Positions 12,023 to 24,554 of a DNA stretch of 64,000 bases are shown piece by piece; position 1 is the first letter of the stretch; each line of letters starts with the position of its first letter. The translations under genes and the position numbers were made by a program. Source of the stretch: Hyalella azteca (lineage: Eukaryota > Arthropoda > Malacostraca > Amphipoda > Hyalellidae); contig NW_025944349.1 in the NCBI RefSeq assembly GCF_000764305.2, forward strand, positions 124,001-188,000, written 5' to 3'. The notes under the pieces were generated by a model, which saw only the letters and a program-made list of their open reading frames with translations, had not been told where the DNA came from and made no database searches.

Positions 12023-12224
12023 TTGGTATGTCGAAGAGATGCAGTCCACATAAAATGATGTAGCAAATAGAGCCGGGCTGTATCTGGAGGAGGTTCAGAT
12101 AGAATAATCGATGCAAGTCTCAGCGTTGACGGGAGATTGATGACCTCGAAAGGTATATGTTGAAACGTGGATGCTGCATTGAAGCACTCGAAAATTTGGA
12201 ACTCTCCTTTCGACATCGCGTCAC
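12023..12224 (-). CDS. Candidate internal exon, protein not recognised
   Basis: An AG acceptor (AAAATACAG| before 12224) and a GTAAAA donor (after 12023) bound a 202-nt open segment. It encodes SKGEFQIFECFNAASTFQHI, then FEVINLPSTLRLASIILSEP and DTARLYLLHHFMWTASLRH. Amino-acid composition is protein-like and the region is richer in G+C than its surroundings. I recognise no domain, and no partner exon was found. It could be a chance open frame or part of an unseen minus-strand gene. Confidence 0.2.
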
Positions 12225-15200
12225 CTGTATTTTGCAAAGTTAACTTCTGATCAGTCGCTCTATTCTCTTCTTAATAGGTCATCATTATATAATTGTCAGA
12301 GAATTGGTGGATTAAAATTTATTTTAAAAAATGAATGCATATGCCTTCGCACGCTTACAACGAAGGACGAAGTGAATCGATTAATTTCAATGCTCGGTGT
12401 CAATGCAATATATATGTGTCTATACCCATTCTTCCAAATAAGTCATGACAATTATAGTTCCAATTTTGAATCACTATGTGCCGTTAGTTGCGTGAAAACT
12501 AATCCAAATTAATCTATTAAAATCATTGGGTGACTTTTTACAACGAGATGCACATATTTCCCTGCAGCCTTAATTTTCGTTTTTTTAATCAGCAAACGAC
12601 TCGAATCAGCAATTTGCGCTCTCGAATAATATTTTTGACGCACGTCTTCTTCTAAAATATCCCAACCTCATTATTCTTACATGTGAGAAGAACCTAAAAT
12701 GCTTCCTCAGGCCTTGGCTTGTGATAAACAAACTGTGATATCTGTAGTCATTTTCGGCAGCTGCCCAAGACAGCGAGCAAAAATTCTAGGAGCCAACCTT
12801 TAACATCAAAAGAGCAGAATCGCTTTTCTTGGACAAGAAGAATACAAGGCTGGCGATTTAGTGAACAACAGTGCCAAAATTGTTTGATCTGCCTCTTTTA
12901 AAATCTGTTACGACGAACATCGATACATTCCAACCACTGTAGTCCTAAATTATAGGTAAATTATAGGAGCCACCACGAAGCTGAGTTACAGTAACATGCC
13001 ATCATCATAGCCCCCACAAATCAAGCAGTAGCGCACTTAATGCAGGTTAATATAACTAATTGCACAACATTAAATATGAACAGCGTCATAAATTCAGCAA
13101 AAGGGTGGAAGTCAGCACCTCGTTGAGACTTGACGAAGCTGTGGTGCAGGGAAGATTATTGTGATCACTCTGTCTGAGTGGCTGACCGATTAAATATTGT
13201 AAAACCACAATCTAAGGAACAATTTCAAACGTAAAAAAAATGAGAAACTTTAACAAAATTTCTTCCGAAGCATCAATTGCGAATGATGCTTATTTACTTG
13301 GAAGGCTAGTTCAATACACATTTATGTCGAATTAAAAATAATAAAAACTGCTAAATAAGTAAATGAACAGCATTTTAATGTAGTGATTCTGTGTGTTGAA
13401 GCCTCTCAAAGGAAAAGTCCTAGAAGCGAAAACAAACTTCGAAACAAATCTCTAAAATGTAAATTAGATTTTCCACAGCCCTGACACAGTCTAACACATT
13501 ATTACAGCATTAAATGTGCAATGTGCATGCCTGTTTACTTCCACGAATCACTGCAAAATTTATTCAAATTTGAAACTCTGACATATCACGGCTTCTATTC
13601 TCTCAGATAAGCAGGAGTTTAAATTCAGCAAAAATTTTCTAGCAGTAAACACCAATTATACCTTAACATTAGGGTTGCTATTTCTGACGATTCAAATTGC
13701 ATGGCAACAGGTTGTATTTTTCAGGAATAGATGTTAGAAAATAATTATAAATTAAAATTACCGTCTGTATGTGTAAATAACCCTGTAATTCTCAAGATTT
13801 TCCTTGAAATTAATTCACTAACAATCTATCATCCAACCTACGAATTATTCAGGAATAATGAGAGCTCAGGTGAGCTATAGAAATATCACCTCAATTACTA
13901 TAATTGTCTGACAATAAGTCTCACGTAACAGAAGCACTCGTATGATTTGCTGAGCGGGTCCTAAATTACGCTCGCAAATTACGATGCGCCAAGAATGTTC
14001 TCAAAAATATGAGACAACGCGGCTGAATATTCATACAAAGAGACGGGCGAGATTCGATTGCAAGAGATTCCTCGCCAAATTTGAAGGGTGCCGTTAAATT
14101 GGAATATCCTCTTATTTCAATGATGAGATTTCAGAAACGTTGAATGTTAGATGATGCATGTCCAAAGTAAATTGTTAAATTCCGCATAATGAAACATTTA
14201 TCTGAATTGACACATTTTGGTACGTTCCAAAAATCAATTATTATCACCGGCAGAAACGTTTGCCTAAATTTTTTTCTTTAAATAAACTTGCATGCCTTAA
14301 AATATCAACACCATTTAGTACTAGTGCGCTCCGTTATTCACTAAGAACATCCTCTGGAAGCTCAATGTTTTATTCCGGCTATCAAACTCATTATTTCGAG
14401 CCCTTAGAGTCTGGTGAGCCCGATCTTGGCTGCTAAAGGTCGCCTCAGGAAACACTTTAAGGACTTTTAAGCTGGGCTGTTTGTGATACGATGAGCCCAT
14501 AGCTGGCCACGAGCTATTGCATCGCCCAGTGTAACTGGCAGCAAGCGCCACTTAGAATTAATATGATGACCGCAGCTAGCTGCTCTCTATGCTAATGCTG
14601 CAGATGCAAGTATTGGTGAAGCGATCCACGTAGCTAATGCACCGAACACCGCAGCATTGTCTTGCCTCACTACCACTAGAGCTAAATATGTGATGTGTAG
14701 GCTCTGTCAACTTTCATGAACACGGGCGATATTCAGACTACTATTTATTGAGAACCTAATTGACCGAATGAAAATTCCATGATGTCAGTTATATATTAAT
14801 ATATTCTTGCATGTTCTTGAAAAGACATTGTCTATTCCATCATATATATTATTCTTCTCAAAATTTTAAACCTCCGAATGCAGCGAATTTTCTAAATTAT
14901 TCCAGTGAGTATTGAATGAGTCAATAGGAAGTAAAATTCTTATATGATTTGAAAATTTGCGTAATTTCAGTTTTTGTTTCTTCAAGATCAGTATGCGTAA
15001 AGAGTAATTCAGCGCAAACTACTAGCAATTTTTATCCCATTATTGATGTAACTCAATTCCATCAATACATCAAGATTATACTTAATGCAGACACGATCTG
15101 AATTTTCCTCTTCATTAAATGTCATGCATAGTCGTTCATTTTGTTCTTTTTCATTTCTGTCTAATGAGCATACGCCTTGAGCACTAAATCATTCAAACCA

Positions 15201-17077
15201 TATTCAATTAAAATGACGGCTGGTAATTTCAGTAAACCATTCAATTGCATGAAAATTCTTCAAGCTTGGCGCTAAGTGACATCTTGATATGATATAGCGG
15301 TGACAAAAGAAGACTCAGCGCGTATTGCTCGTCTCGACGACATCATTAAAATTCCTTCTCGCGATTAAATGAATTATTACGTCGCTACCTCCTTCTTGTA
15401 AATAGTGAATAACGCTGTCTCTATTACATGCAGAGCAATATTTATACCTCGGAAATGAATGGTCGATTTTTCAGATAAAATAGTAGAGAAAACGTTGGTA
15501 GAATTTGTGCATCTATTCGCATGAACTAATGCATGTTGGTCATATTATAAATAGATAATAACAATACGTTCCGGTACAGAACAAAGTGTGGTACTCGATA
15601 CCTATATAAGAGAGTTGTTTGAAGATTTTTTATTAAATCATTTGCTGAGAAGACATTTACTTATAATAATCAATAATTTTCACGGTCAACAGTTAAACGA
15701 CAGAGTAATTTGGTAAAATGTTGGCATGGTCACATAATGATTTCAGTATCGAGTCACACACAATCAAATCCATTCTCTTCTCATTTCCTCATGGTTTTCG
15801 TCACTACCTGTAATCTTCTTAATTTCTTTTGAAACTTAGGTCAAACTTTGTAGTGCTTCAGTGTAATCGACGGCTTAGGTGGATTACGTCAAGTGGAATC
15901 ACTAACGTGAACTTTGGAGGAGTTTAATTAAGCCTCGCTGATTTTATATAGTTTTTTCAACTTTAATAATAGCTTACATGTCTATCATATTTCTAGGCTC
16001 TGATATAGTCTCATTATTGGAATAAACTTAAAATTTAGTTCATCAACAAATACATTAACTTCAAAACTCTGCCTTCAACAACTCTGAGTTTGATCTTGGG
16101 TATAATAATACATAATGTATCGCGCTAAAAATGAATAATTCTGCTCATATTTATTTAGAGGTAAATCTGAACATTCTTTTTCAGCCCGTATTTTGTTATC
16201 TATATATATATCAGGCATAACGCATTTACGCTCACATCCTTTGGAAGTCATTCTCACCATAGACTGGAACATGCCAGGCACGACGAAAAGGGAGCACACG
16301 TATCAATTCCAGGTATTCCAGACCAGCGCCTTCATGCATTCACCGAGCACATATTCCTTGCCTTGACTGATGGATTTAGCCTTCCGCCCTTTCCAGCTTA
16401 GAACGAGACCCACACTAGCCACAATCCTGCCATCTTTCTCTCTAATTTCTTCTATTACTCAGAGGAAATGAGTAAAGCTTGATGGGAGTTATGAGCTGAA
16501 TCAGCGAGCCACTATTAAGCTTATGAGGTTAATAAGAAGCAAAGTTTTGCTCTGATATATAGTGCTGCTGATAATCATTTGCTGCGAGTGAGACGGGAAT
16601 GGAAGATGCCCTCGTCGCTGCCATTGTTCAGGTAAATACGACGCAAATCAATGGCTGAGTTCCTAGGAATCAGCTTGATAGTAGCTTTTCCAACACACAA
16701 AGGAAGCTCCATGTTCCTTAAGTGGAATTTACTGCCGCAATAAATAGCGTTTCATCATAAAATGTTCACGCTTGTTCACGTGCAACGCTCACATAAATGA
16801 TGCATGCCTCTTGTTCAGTAGTACATAGGTAAACTCGTTTATTTCAAACAACATCATTCCAAGTTCCGATTTACAAATTAATCTTAATGTATGATAAAAA
16901 TTAACAAAATTATGCTGGCCGGCTGCTGCGGTGATTATAACCAAATTTCTGTGCAGCAACAATGGCATAATAATATTTATCACTTGTTTGCCAGCGGCTC
17001 GTTCAAGTATTACTTCAAGTGTTAATTTTTTTGCGAAAATAGATTTTTTACTTTAAAACATTAGACAGATGAATATT
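12225..17077. other. Intergenic, nothing supported
   Basis: No repeats or exons stand out. GC-richer patches at 14330-14680 and 16240-16440 were read in all frames without finding a known motif. Confidence 0.5.
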
Positions 17078-17253
17078 TTAAGGCGAGCGTTTCGCCTAAA
17101 ATTTATCTCAGTAATTTAAAAAGGGATCAATCTGTAATTTGGTAAACATGTGTAAACCCTAAAATAAAACAGGTTTTATTCGTGTCAATTTTTCGAAAAA
17201 ATTGAAAGAAAACGTGAAATTCTTAGAAAACGACCAAAAATGGGTACTTTAGA

Positions 17254-17564
17254 AAACCTATCTCCTCCTAGGATTTTCAAGCTACAACATCGAGACACAT
17301 ATCATTCGATGCGTAAAGACCACATCTATAAAATTGTGTATAGGTTTTCTTAATTTCTCATTTTTGTGGGTGTGGGAGCATTTTTTGTAAAATTTTCGGA
17401 AATTTTTCGATTTTACCCCCGCCTCCTCCCTTTTTGCAGAATAAAATCGAAACTATAACGGAATTAGAAAAAAGCATACACACTTTTGTAGATCTTTTTT
17501 TTTCCAAATCGAATGGTGTTTGTCTCATTGATGTAGCTTCAAAACTCTAGGAGGAGATAGGTTT
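17254..17564. repeat. Long inverted repeat (arms about 105 bp)
   Basis: The left arm begins AAACCTATCTCCTCCTAG (17254) and its reverse complement CTAGGAGGAGATAGGTTT ends at 17564. The pairing continues inward through AAGCTACA/TGTAGCTT, GAGAC/GTCTC, CATTCGAT/ATCGAATG and GTGTAT/ATACAC, with scattered mismatches. The loop is about 90 bp and pyrimidine/purine skewed. A transcript would fold into a long imperfect hairpin. Confidence 0.75.
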
Positions 17565-17852
17565 GCAGTGACAATAAGTTAACTTTTCAGTAAGGCCCGA
17601 CAAAGTCGCGCGCGCCTCGAAAAAGTCATTCAAGGGTGCAAGGTTGCAAGACTACAAGATATTGGAGCTCAATTTCTGTCAAGGATGGTGCGAACGACGG
17701 CACGAGAGCCATCCCATATGACTGCAGGCGGATAACTGAAGCACAGCGTGTTCAGACTAGCTATTTAAGTATGCTACCGGTAATTTAGGCCTATATTAAA
17801 TGTTAAGGAACTACACCACCCCTAACCCTTTGCCTTTAGCGATCTGTCGTGA

Positions 17853-17947
17853 ACGTACATAAATCAACGTACATAAATCAACGTACATAAATCAACGTAC
17901 AGAACGCATAAATCAACGTAAAATCAACGTCGTGAACGTAATCAACG
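17853..17947. repeat. Short tandem repeat, unit ACGTACATAAATCA (14 bp)
   Basis: Three exact 14-bp copies (17853-17894) are followed by altered and truncated units up to ATCAACG at about 17947. It lies near the right end of the TTAA-flanked element. Confidence 0.85.
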
Positions 17948-18046
17948 GTTTTGGTACCGTTAGATGCGGCAGAATGTAAGCTTTAAAATGCGTATAAAAA
18001 CCGAAAAAGTCAAAGTTTTCGATTTTGACCGAGACGCTCCCCTTAA

Positions 18047-20305
18047 GAGAAAATCAAGCACACACAAATATCAAAGAGAAATGTCAACATTTATTAAGCT
18101 ATAACCGACTGACACGTATTTTTCAAGTCCACTGATATATCAATACAATAATTCTCTCAGTAATGATCGAAGCAATTTCATTCTAATTCATGTAGATGTA
18201 ATATAAAACTCCAATAAATTCCAAAATTATATAGTTTAGTTAGTAAATCTCTGGAATGTTATGTTCTGCAGGTTTAACGTAGACGTTCATTTCGACGTTG
18301 GCGATTAATTTCATGTATCCCAGCGGGTCGCTGCGATGCGATGAGGTGCAGAGATTGAGCCCGTGACATTGGAATCAGTTTAGCTGATTCGTTTTTCTGA
18401 ACAGTGGGAGTTCAAATATTATTTATTCACTCTTAATGGTTAAGTAACGTGTCCGAATTGTTAATTTTCCAAACAATGTGCGTTAAGACTGTTTTAAATA
18501 TACATGTATGAGTGAGTTACGCGAAAGTCTGTGAAATGAACCGAGTATATTTCAACACATATATTTCAAGTTAGCATGCAGTTTTATGTACAATTTTAAC
18601 CTTTAGTAAAGAATTAGTGTTGCAATAAAATTATGGTTACTAGCATGCTCTTGTTCGATGTAATCCTCAACATGAGACCAAATTTGATCGGACGATTGTC
18701 TAGCTGTGAATAAATAAATATAATTACGACAACGGTGGCGCAGCTGGGATTGCTACGTCTCAAATACTTATACCAAGGATGCCATAGATAACCAATTAGA
18801 ATTAAATATCGTCAATTCTTATTGTTTTCCTATAGTTTAATATAGTTGGAGTAGTTTCCCTATATTACACAAGCTTCTATTCGCCAAAATAACAAAGGCA
18901 ACAGACACTTGCTCTGCCTGCAACAGAATTTCTTCAAATTCCGTTGCCCCTTAAGTATCACACCTTACACAAGTTTCTATGATGTTGCGCCTAGTCCGGT
19001 ATTCTGAGCTAAAGTTCTGCTTTAACCCACACTCACTGCTCACTCACTTACACTCACGGTACTCACTGCTCACTCAATAGTCAACCTTTATAAGTTCTGC
19101 CTCTGAAATACGTCTTAAATCTATATTAATTTCTAAAAACATACGCACACTTGTTGACTGACCGACATATGACATTTTATGTAAAGATTTTTCATCAAAA
19201 ATCACTTTTATTATTGCTGAGGTCTGATGCATTAAACGAAGTAAACAAATGGTGAAAAAGTCGACCAACATTGCCCAGAGTAGATGATCTTCATCTCCGC
19301 GTAGGGTCTAACACTAAATCGGGTCTGTTCGAACCGGGCATATATACGATCGCAAGAAGCCTAACACTCGTATCGACTCGTTACTTTACAGCTGCACTAA
19401 CTTTCAACTTTACTTTTTACTTTAACTACTTTCAACTTTATTGGAATTTCAGGATAGATTTTAATGCGGTATATATATAAAATAAATAATCATGATATTT
19501 GTAGACATTTTCGATAAAAAAAGTCCAGACTTGATGTTTAGAACGCTGCCACTTTAATAACCAAGCTTATTACTAGGGTCATTAAAATGAGAAAACGGCA
19601 GACAGATGATTATATTGCAATTTTGTTTTCATTTTATGAAGAGAACAGTATATATTCATGAATGCTTATAAAAATAGTTACAATGTTAGTAAAAAAGAGT
19701 GAAATCGTACTTTTTACTATGATCAGGGCGCTTTATGCAAAATATTTTCGATTCAAAAATAAATGCTATATAGGCTTTTTTTCAAAGCTTTGACAGAACA
19801 AAAACTTCATACACGGCATCCACTCACCATGTAAATTTGTGGCAATAATATTTTGTTTCTATTCTTGACAATCCAATTTACGAATGTTTATTTTAAAATT
19901 AAATATGCATTTCATAGTTTTTTTAGTTCAGTATTGCAGGAATATTTCAATGGAATCATTTCGATTTGAAAAAAATACGTTAGTGTACGAGTAAGGAAGG
20001 TTCCACTGCGTTTGAGATCATTCTTTTCGCTAACCTGCGTGACCAGCCATGATGATGAATTTGTTACAATAATTTAATTGTAAGAGAAAACTGCATTTGT
20101 GGAAACCACTTTTCTCTCTCTTGGAAACTGGAGTTGGAGTCGCTTTGTCAAAGGAACATTGAAAAAGACTGTTGATTTTATGCGTTTAAATTTATTTTTT
20201 AAGGAGCATCCAGGATACGCATTCATGTGGGCGCTACTTATTTGAGTTTGAAAAAAAATTTTGTTTTATTTCCAACTTTGATGGTTGTCAGGCTCATAAG
20301 TGTAA
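18047..20305. other. Intergenic, nothing supported
   Basis: AT-rich. There are minor repeated ACTCACTGCTCACTCA words at 19028-19075 and no gene. Confidence 0.5.
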
Positions 20306-20539
20306 GGAATTTATACAAACATAACTGCTAACAATTTTATTGAAACTCCAAAGGATAAGCTTCGGATCCAGAGAAGTAGAAAACCGGAACTGCAGTGGAT
20401 GCAGTTGAGGAAACTGAAATTAGAAAAAGAAACTTTACTTAATGACTGCCAAAGCTTGAGAAATGATTTGATCAATTATGCTCAGAAATTCCAATTCAGC
20501 GGTACAAAACTTGACAGTGAACGCATATTCCCAATCTAA
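20306..20539 (+). CDS. Open segment with coiled-coil character, not recognised
   Basis: 78 codons (with stop TAA 20537-20539) that lack an early ATG. The middle reads QLRKLKLEKETLLNDCQSLR followed by NDLINYAQKF, with a heptad-like Leu pattern. It may be an exon of a coiled-coil protein or the tail of a dead transposase. There is no clear acceptor at its start and no known domain. Confidence 0.2.
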   Translation, partial: GIYTNITANNFIETPKDKLRIQRSRKPELQWMQLRKLKLEKETLLNDCQSLRNDLINYAQKFQFSGTKLDSERIFPI

Positions 20540-22779
20540 CCTCAAATGAAATGACGCGTACAGCACAAATAATGTCGCGCTGGCTTCACTGGAGGCACGA
20601 AACACGGCAAAAGAGATGTGACGTACGAGATGCGACGGAGGTTATACTGCAAAATTAACAGTTACAAACCAAGATTAGATTGATTGAACAAGTGTTATTG
20701 TATCATATGCTATTAATCATTATGAGGGTCAAGATATATTGATCAATTTATGCAAAGTTAGGATTAAATATTTCGAGACTAACCTTCTAATTTATTACCG
20801 CTGGGGTAAATTTAGAAGTGGCTTGAAAGCCGTTTAGAGGTAGGTGTTTTGAAAGTGCAATTGAGTGCAAAGGTTAGTATATTAATAAATGACTGGTCGA
20901 CCCAACGTGACTCAGTTAATAAGGTTAAAGCGCCACAGGGCGTAAAGTTAATAGGCTCGAAAGCCGGCAATACTGCCAAGTTTAATTAATGCGTCAGAGA
21001 CGTCTTAAAGTTGGGTCAAACCAAATAGTAACGTGGCATGCATTAATCATGATAAAGGGCCCATAGCATGCATTAAATCAAAAAGATGATAGGAAGTGAA
21101 TTGCACTCTAGTCACTGCGGGCAATACAGTAGCCTAGAACACCATTTGAGTCACCTCCGTATCACATAAGCCAGTCAAAAGTTCAGCCTTTAATGCTTCA
21201 AAATTTCTCTCGAAATCGATACTTAATCTAACTTAATCTCTAAGGTCTCCGTTACAGTAAAACGGAATACAATTTCAATTAAATGGGACATGAATCAGTA
21301 AAATTTCTAATATAAGACTGATCCCACGCTTGTACTCAAACTTTGTACGAAACACGAATAACGTACGTTTTCAAACTCTCGGCTAACGCATCAAGTCTTA
21401 CAGTGGAGAAAAACTTTAATTTATTTCTTAGCGTAACCTCCGGGCAAATAATTACTTCTTAACCAGAATATTTTTCAAACTAACTCAAGCAGACAACAGT
21501 TTTCTCCGTCAAGATTCACTTTTTAGCGCCAAGTTTGAAGGTAAGTTGCGGCTTCAGTGGCGGGCGGCGACAGAAGGCAATCAGGCGAGAGGTTCGCGGT
21601 GGCCTGATTATCTCTTGAAACGTCGCAATGCACTCCTTCCACATCAACAAACTTCCGTATTAAACCCTCCTCCCAACTTACCTTTGTGCTCTGAGAATTT
21701 TAAATCCAGGCACTTTCAGTAAGGAATTTTCTTCACGGCGTGACTAGATCGTGAATCGGATGCGTTGGTTTTTCAGCTATTTTTTTGCTTTGAATTGAAA
21801 TATCCGAAAACATTGGTGTTATCTTAAATTTTGTTCATTGCATAAGGACATCGTTTAGAATCTAATATGTTATGTCTAATAATTTCAATTTAATGAAGCC
21901 TCAATTTTAGTTAGCGGCCAGCTAGAGTTCCTGTGATTGCTCGTAGAATTACTTGTATAATAATATGATAATAACGATATGAATTTATTTGGTATGGAAA
22001 TATAGAAATCCGCTGATAAATATGAAATACAATATTTTATTTGACTTATTCATATTCTATTTCTTTTATTCATGAATTAATCAGGTATGAACATGTATTA
22101 TTTTTGGCTTATTCCAATTCTTTTTATTGCATCACTGCATTCATCTGTGATTTATATATAATCTTGCTAGTACCTACAAATTATTTGTATCCCGCACTAG
22201 CGTACATACATGTATACGCTGCAACAGTCACTAAATCTAAATGACCAGTAATAATTGAAAGTTGGTAAAATTCTTTTCTTTCATTCTCAATTTGAAATAA
22301 TTTTTATTAACCTTATCCCAAAATGTCTTGCCCTTTTTTTGCTTTAAAGTTTTTTAAGTGTTCCTTGATTTTATTGCTCCCTTCAAGAACCTTCGTTCAA
22401 TAGCTGGAAAATTTTTTACATTGTCACTGCCTGAATAATTACGAGGGAACCTTTAGAGAGTCTGATAATGAAGGTAGCTTCTTGAAAGCCGGAAGCCCGC
22501 CAATTTTGCCCCAATGTTTAAGAAGAAAATTTGGCCGATGTTTTAAATGAGTGCTAAAATGTGCAGATCATGAAAAAATATTCTGTGTTTTGTTGTTGCT
22601 ACCTGAATGTTTTACAAGTCACAAATCATCATACATATGAATACCTAAAAATATCCGGAATTTTATACCACAAATCATTTTCATTGATCAGAATGAAGAA
22701 AGTTCTTTCAAATATAGTAAACTCAGGCTCATGCTTGATTTCAAGGTTTCAGGCTAGGCCCCGTTTTATAACGTATTAG
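20540..22779. other. Intergenic, nothing supported
   Basis: Two consensus donor-like sites face each other (plus GAAG|GTAAGT at about 21540; minus AAAG|GTAAGT at about 21682) around a GC-rich patch, without an attached reading frame of note. GCATGCATTAA is repeated near 21037 and 21066. Confidence 0.5.
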
Positions 22780-23088
22780 TTAAATTCAAACCATGACCTC
22801 CATCGGCCTTCAGCTATTGCGGCTTTCGAAACTGTCTCTAGCCAACGATATCCTACATACGAATTTGAAGAGGTTGTGCTGTGGTATACACATTCTATAA
22901 AAGAAACCCTTTCACATGTACATTTTCAAGAAGGTAATGCCTGCTCCTGGCGGTGTAATGGAATTCATATCTTTGTTCGATGGAGCGACGAGTTACAGAG
23001 CCAAGCATGCTCCGCCCCCAGGATATACGACGCAGGTCGTGCAACTTGCCTAGCAAACAGTCTGGAAATCAGACAAAGGCAGTCCTAA
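22780..23088 (+). CDS. 103-codon open segment, not recognised
   Basis: Open from a TAG at 22777-22779 to a TAA at 23086-23088 in a patch richer in G+C than its flanks. The first part reads AAFETVSSQRYPTYEFEEVV then LWYTHSIKETLSHVHFQE, followed by a consensus-like donor (AAG|GTAATG at about 22935). The later part is Cys/Arg-rich and less protein-like. It may be an exon of about 150 nt ending at that donor. No family is recognised. Confidence 0.2.
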   Translation, partial: LNSNHDLHRPSAIAAFETVSSQRYPTYEFEEVVLWYTHSIKETLSHVHFQEGNACSWRCNGIHIFVRWSDELQSQACSAPRIYDAGRATCLANSLEIRQRQS

Positions 23089-24327
23089 GACTTGCTGTGT
23101 GCACATCGTATTTCTTGTGTTCCTTGTACCAAATGAAGCCGTAATAAAGACTTAAATATAAGTCACTATAAAGTCCCAGAGTGCCTCCAACAATGGACTT
23201 GACACAATGCCTTACCCTCTCAAATTCTTGCAGATCAACAGAGGAAGGCGAGGTCATTCTCTTTGGCATACGATATTAAAGTAGGCTTGAGAGTGAACAA
23301 GGCTCACATGCAAGCAGTGCTACGCTTTTCTTATCACTGACAGAAAGTGCTCTGTTAGGAACAACGAATGAACAACTTTCAGTCATGCTGGGTCTAAAGC
23401 AATGCATATTGAACACCATTTATATTTATTACGTAATATTATGAATTTTTATCGTCGCTAAAATAATTCAGTGGCAGCAATATTTCTAAGCAGCGTGCGA
23501 GGACTCAAAATTATATTTATGGAAAGAAAAAATATGGAATGTAGTTAATAACCATTGGATGAGTTATACTTGTAAACTTTCAAAATACTTAAACCAATTG
23601 TAGGTATTTTTATATTAACTTTAAAGCATTTACATTACAACGAAACTATATTTCGGCGCATCTCTCGATATTATTAATGAATTTAGATATTCAAACAATT
23701 TTAGAGCATGCAATATGAACAAGGAACGTTCTTTGTCCTCTTTTCGTCATCACTGAAGGTTTTTAGCGAATATTTAGAATTTTAAGCATCGCTTCTCACC
23801 ATTAAAATAGAACGGCATTAATGCATTGACGACCTAATTCGGCTTTTTGTGTCATAGAGTAATTTAATCAACTTCTGAATGTTGAATACTAAAATTTCAG
23901 TTGTAATCGAAATAGTGTTAATATTTTCTGCGATTAATACAATACTTACAATGAGAGACGATGAACACACTATTAGTAAAACTCCAATTGTTGCTGCCGA
24001 CAAAATTGAATTTTCTCATAATGCCAATTCTTTCGTCGAGGCATCAGCCAGTATGATGCCAGAAAAATATTGGATAAGCTGTTTCTCCAAATCCTGTTTT
24101 TATTGCGCAAAAAAATTGCTGGGAATTATTTCATGGAAATACGTCTTATACGTCAATATTTTGCAGGTGCATGCCTGAATAGAAGCTCAAATTAGCCTTT
24201 ATTCCGCCTACACAACAGCTCCTTCATCTCGAGCAGCTGAGAAAAATCGGAATGTGAACAAAGGTGAGGCTTGGGAGGCAGAAATTGGGCTCATCAAAGT
24301 GAAGGATCGAAACATTCAAGACGGAAC
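23089..24327. other. Intergenic, nothing supported
   Basis: The opposing short frames around 23.8-24.2 kb lack codon or domain support. Confidence 0.5.
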
Positions 24328-24554
24328 CACTGATGCTAGTATTAGGCAAGGCTATACCTGCCACTGATGCTAGTATTAGGCGAGGCTACGCCTGCCACTG
24401 ATGCTAGTATTAGGCGAGGCTACGCCTGCCACTGATGCTAGTATTAGACGAGGCTATGCCTGCCACTGATGCTAGTATTAGGCGAGGCTATGCCTGCCAC
24501 TGATGCTAGTATTAGGCGAGACTATGCCTGCCACTGATGCTAGTATTAGGCAAG
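24328..24554. repeat. 34-bp minisatellite, 6.7 copies
   Basis: Exact 34-bp spacing from 24328 to the partial last copy at 24532. The unit begins CACTGATGCTAGTATTAGGC and ends GAGGCTACGCCTGC. Differences are single bases (C/T in TACGCC, A/G in GGCGAG). Each unit can form a small hairpin, AGGCG-aggcta-CGCCT. The unit is not a multiple of three and the array is not coding. Confidence 0.95.

Larger units (their letters stand above)
17078..18046. mobile_element. TTAA-flanked non-autonomous element with a nested inverted repeat
   Basis: TTAA at 17078-17081 and 18043-18046 bounds 961 bp whose ends are imperfect inverted repeats: left GGCGAGCGTTTCG, right end reverse-complemented GGGGAGCGTCTCG, both leading to AAAAT (about 16 of 21 positions match). 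TTAA is the target site of piggyBac-type transposons, but the termini do not start with the usual CCY, so the superfamily is uncertain. No transposase frame is present. Inside lie a long inverted repeat (17254-17564) and a 14-bp tandem repeat (17853-17947). Confidence 0.4.

Noticed and set aside
16290..16450. Minus-strand open segment of about 50 codons
   Set aside because: No clear acceptor, ends in a stop, and no recognisable domain. A retrotransposon origin was considered but no motif supports it.
24328..24554. CRISPR-like array
   Set aside because: The 34-bp units abut without spacers and the genome is clearly eukaryotic. It is a minisatellite.
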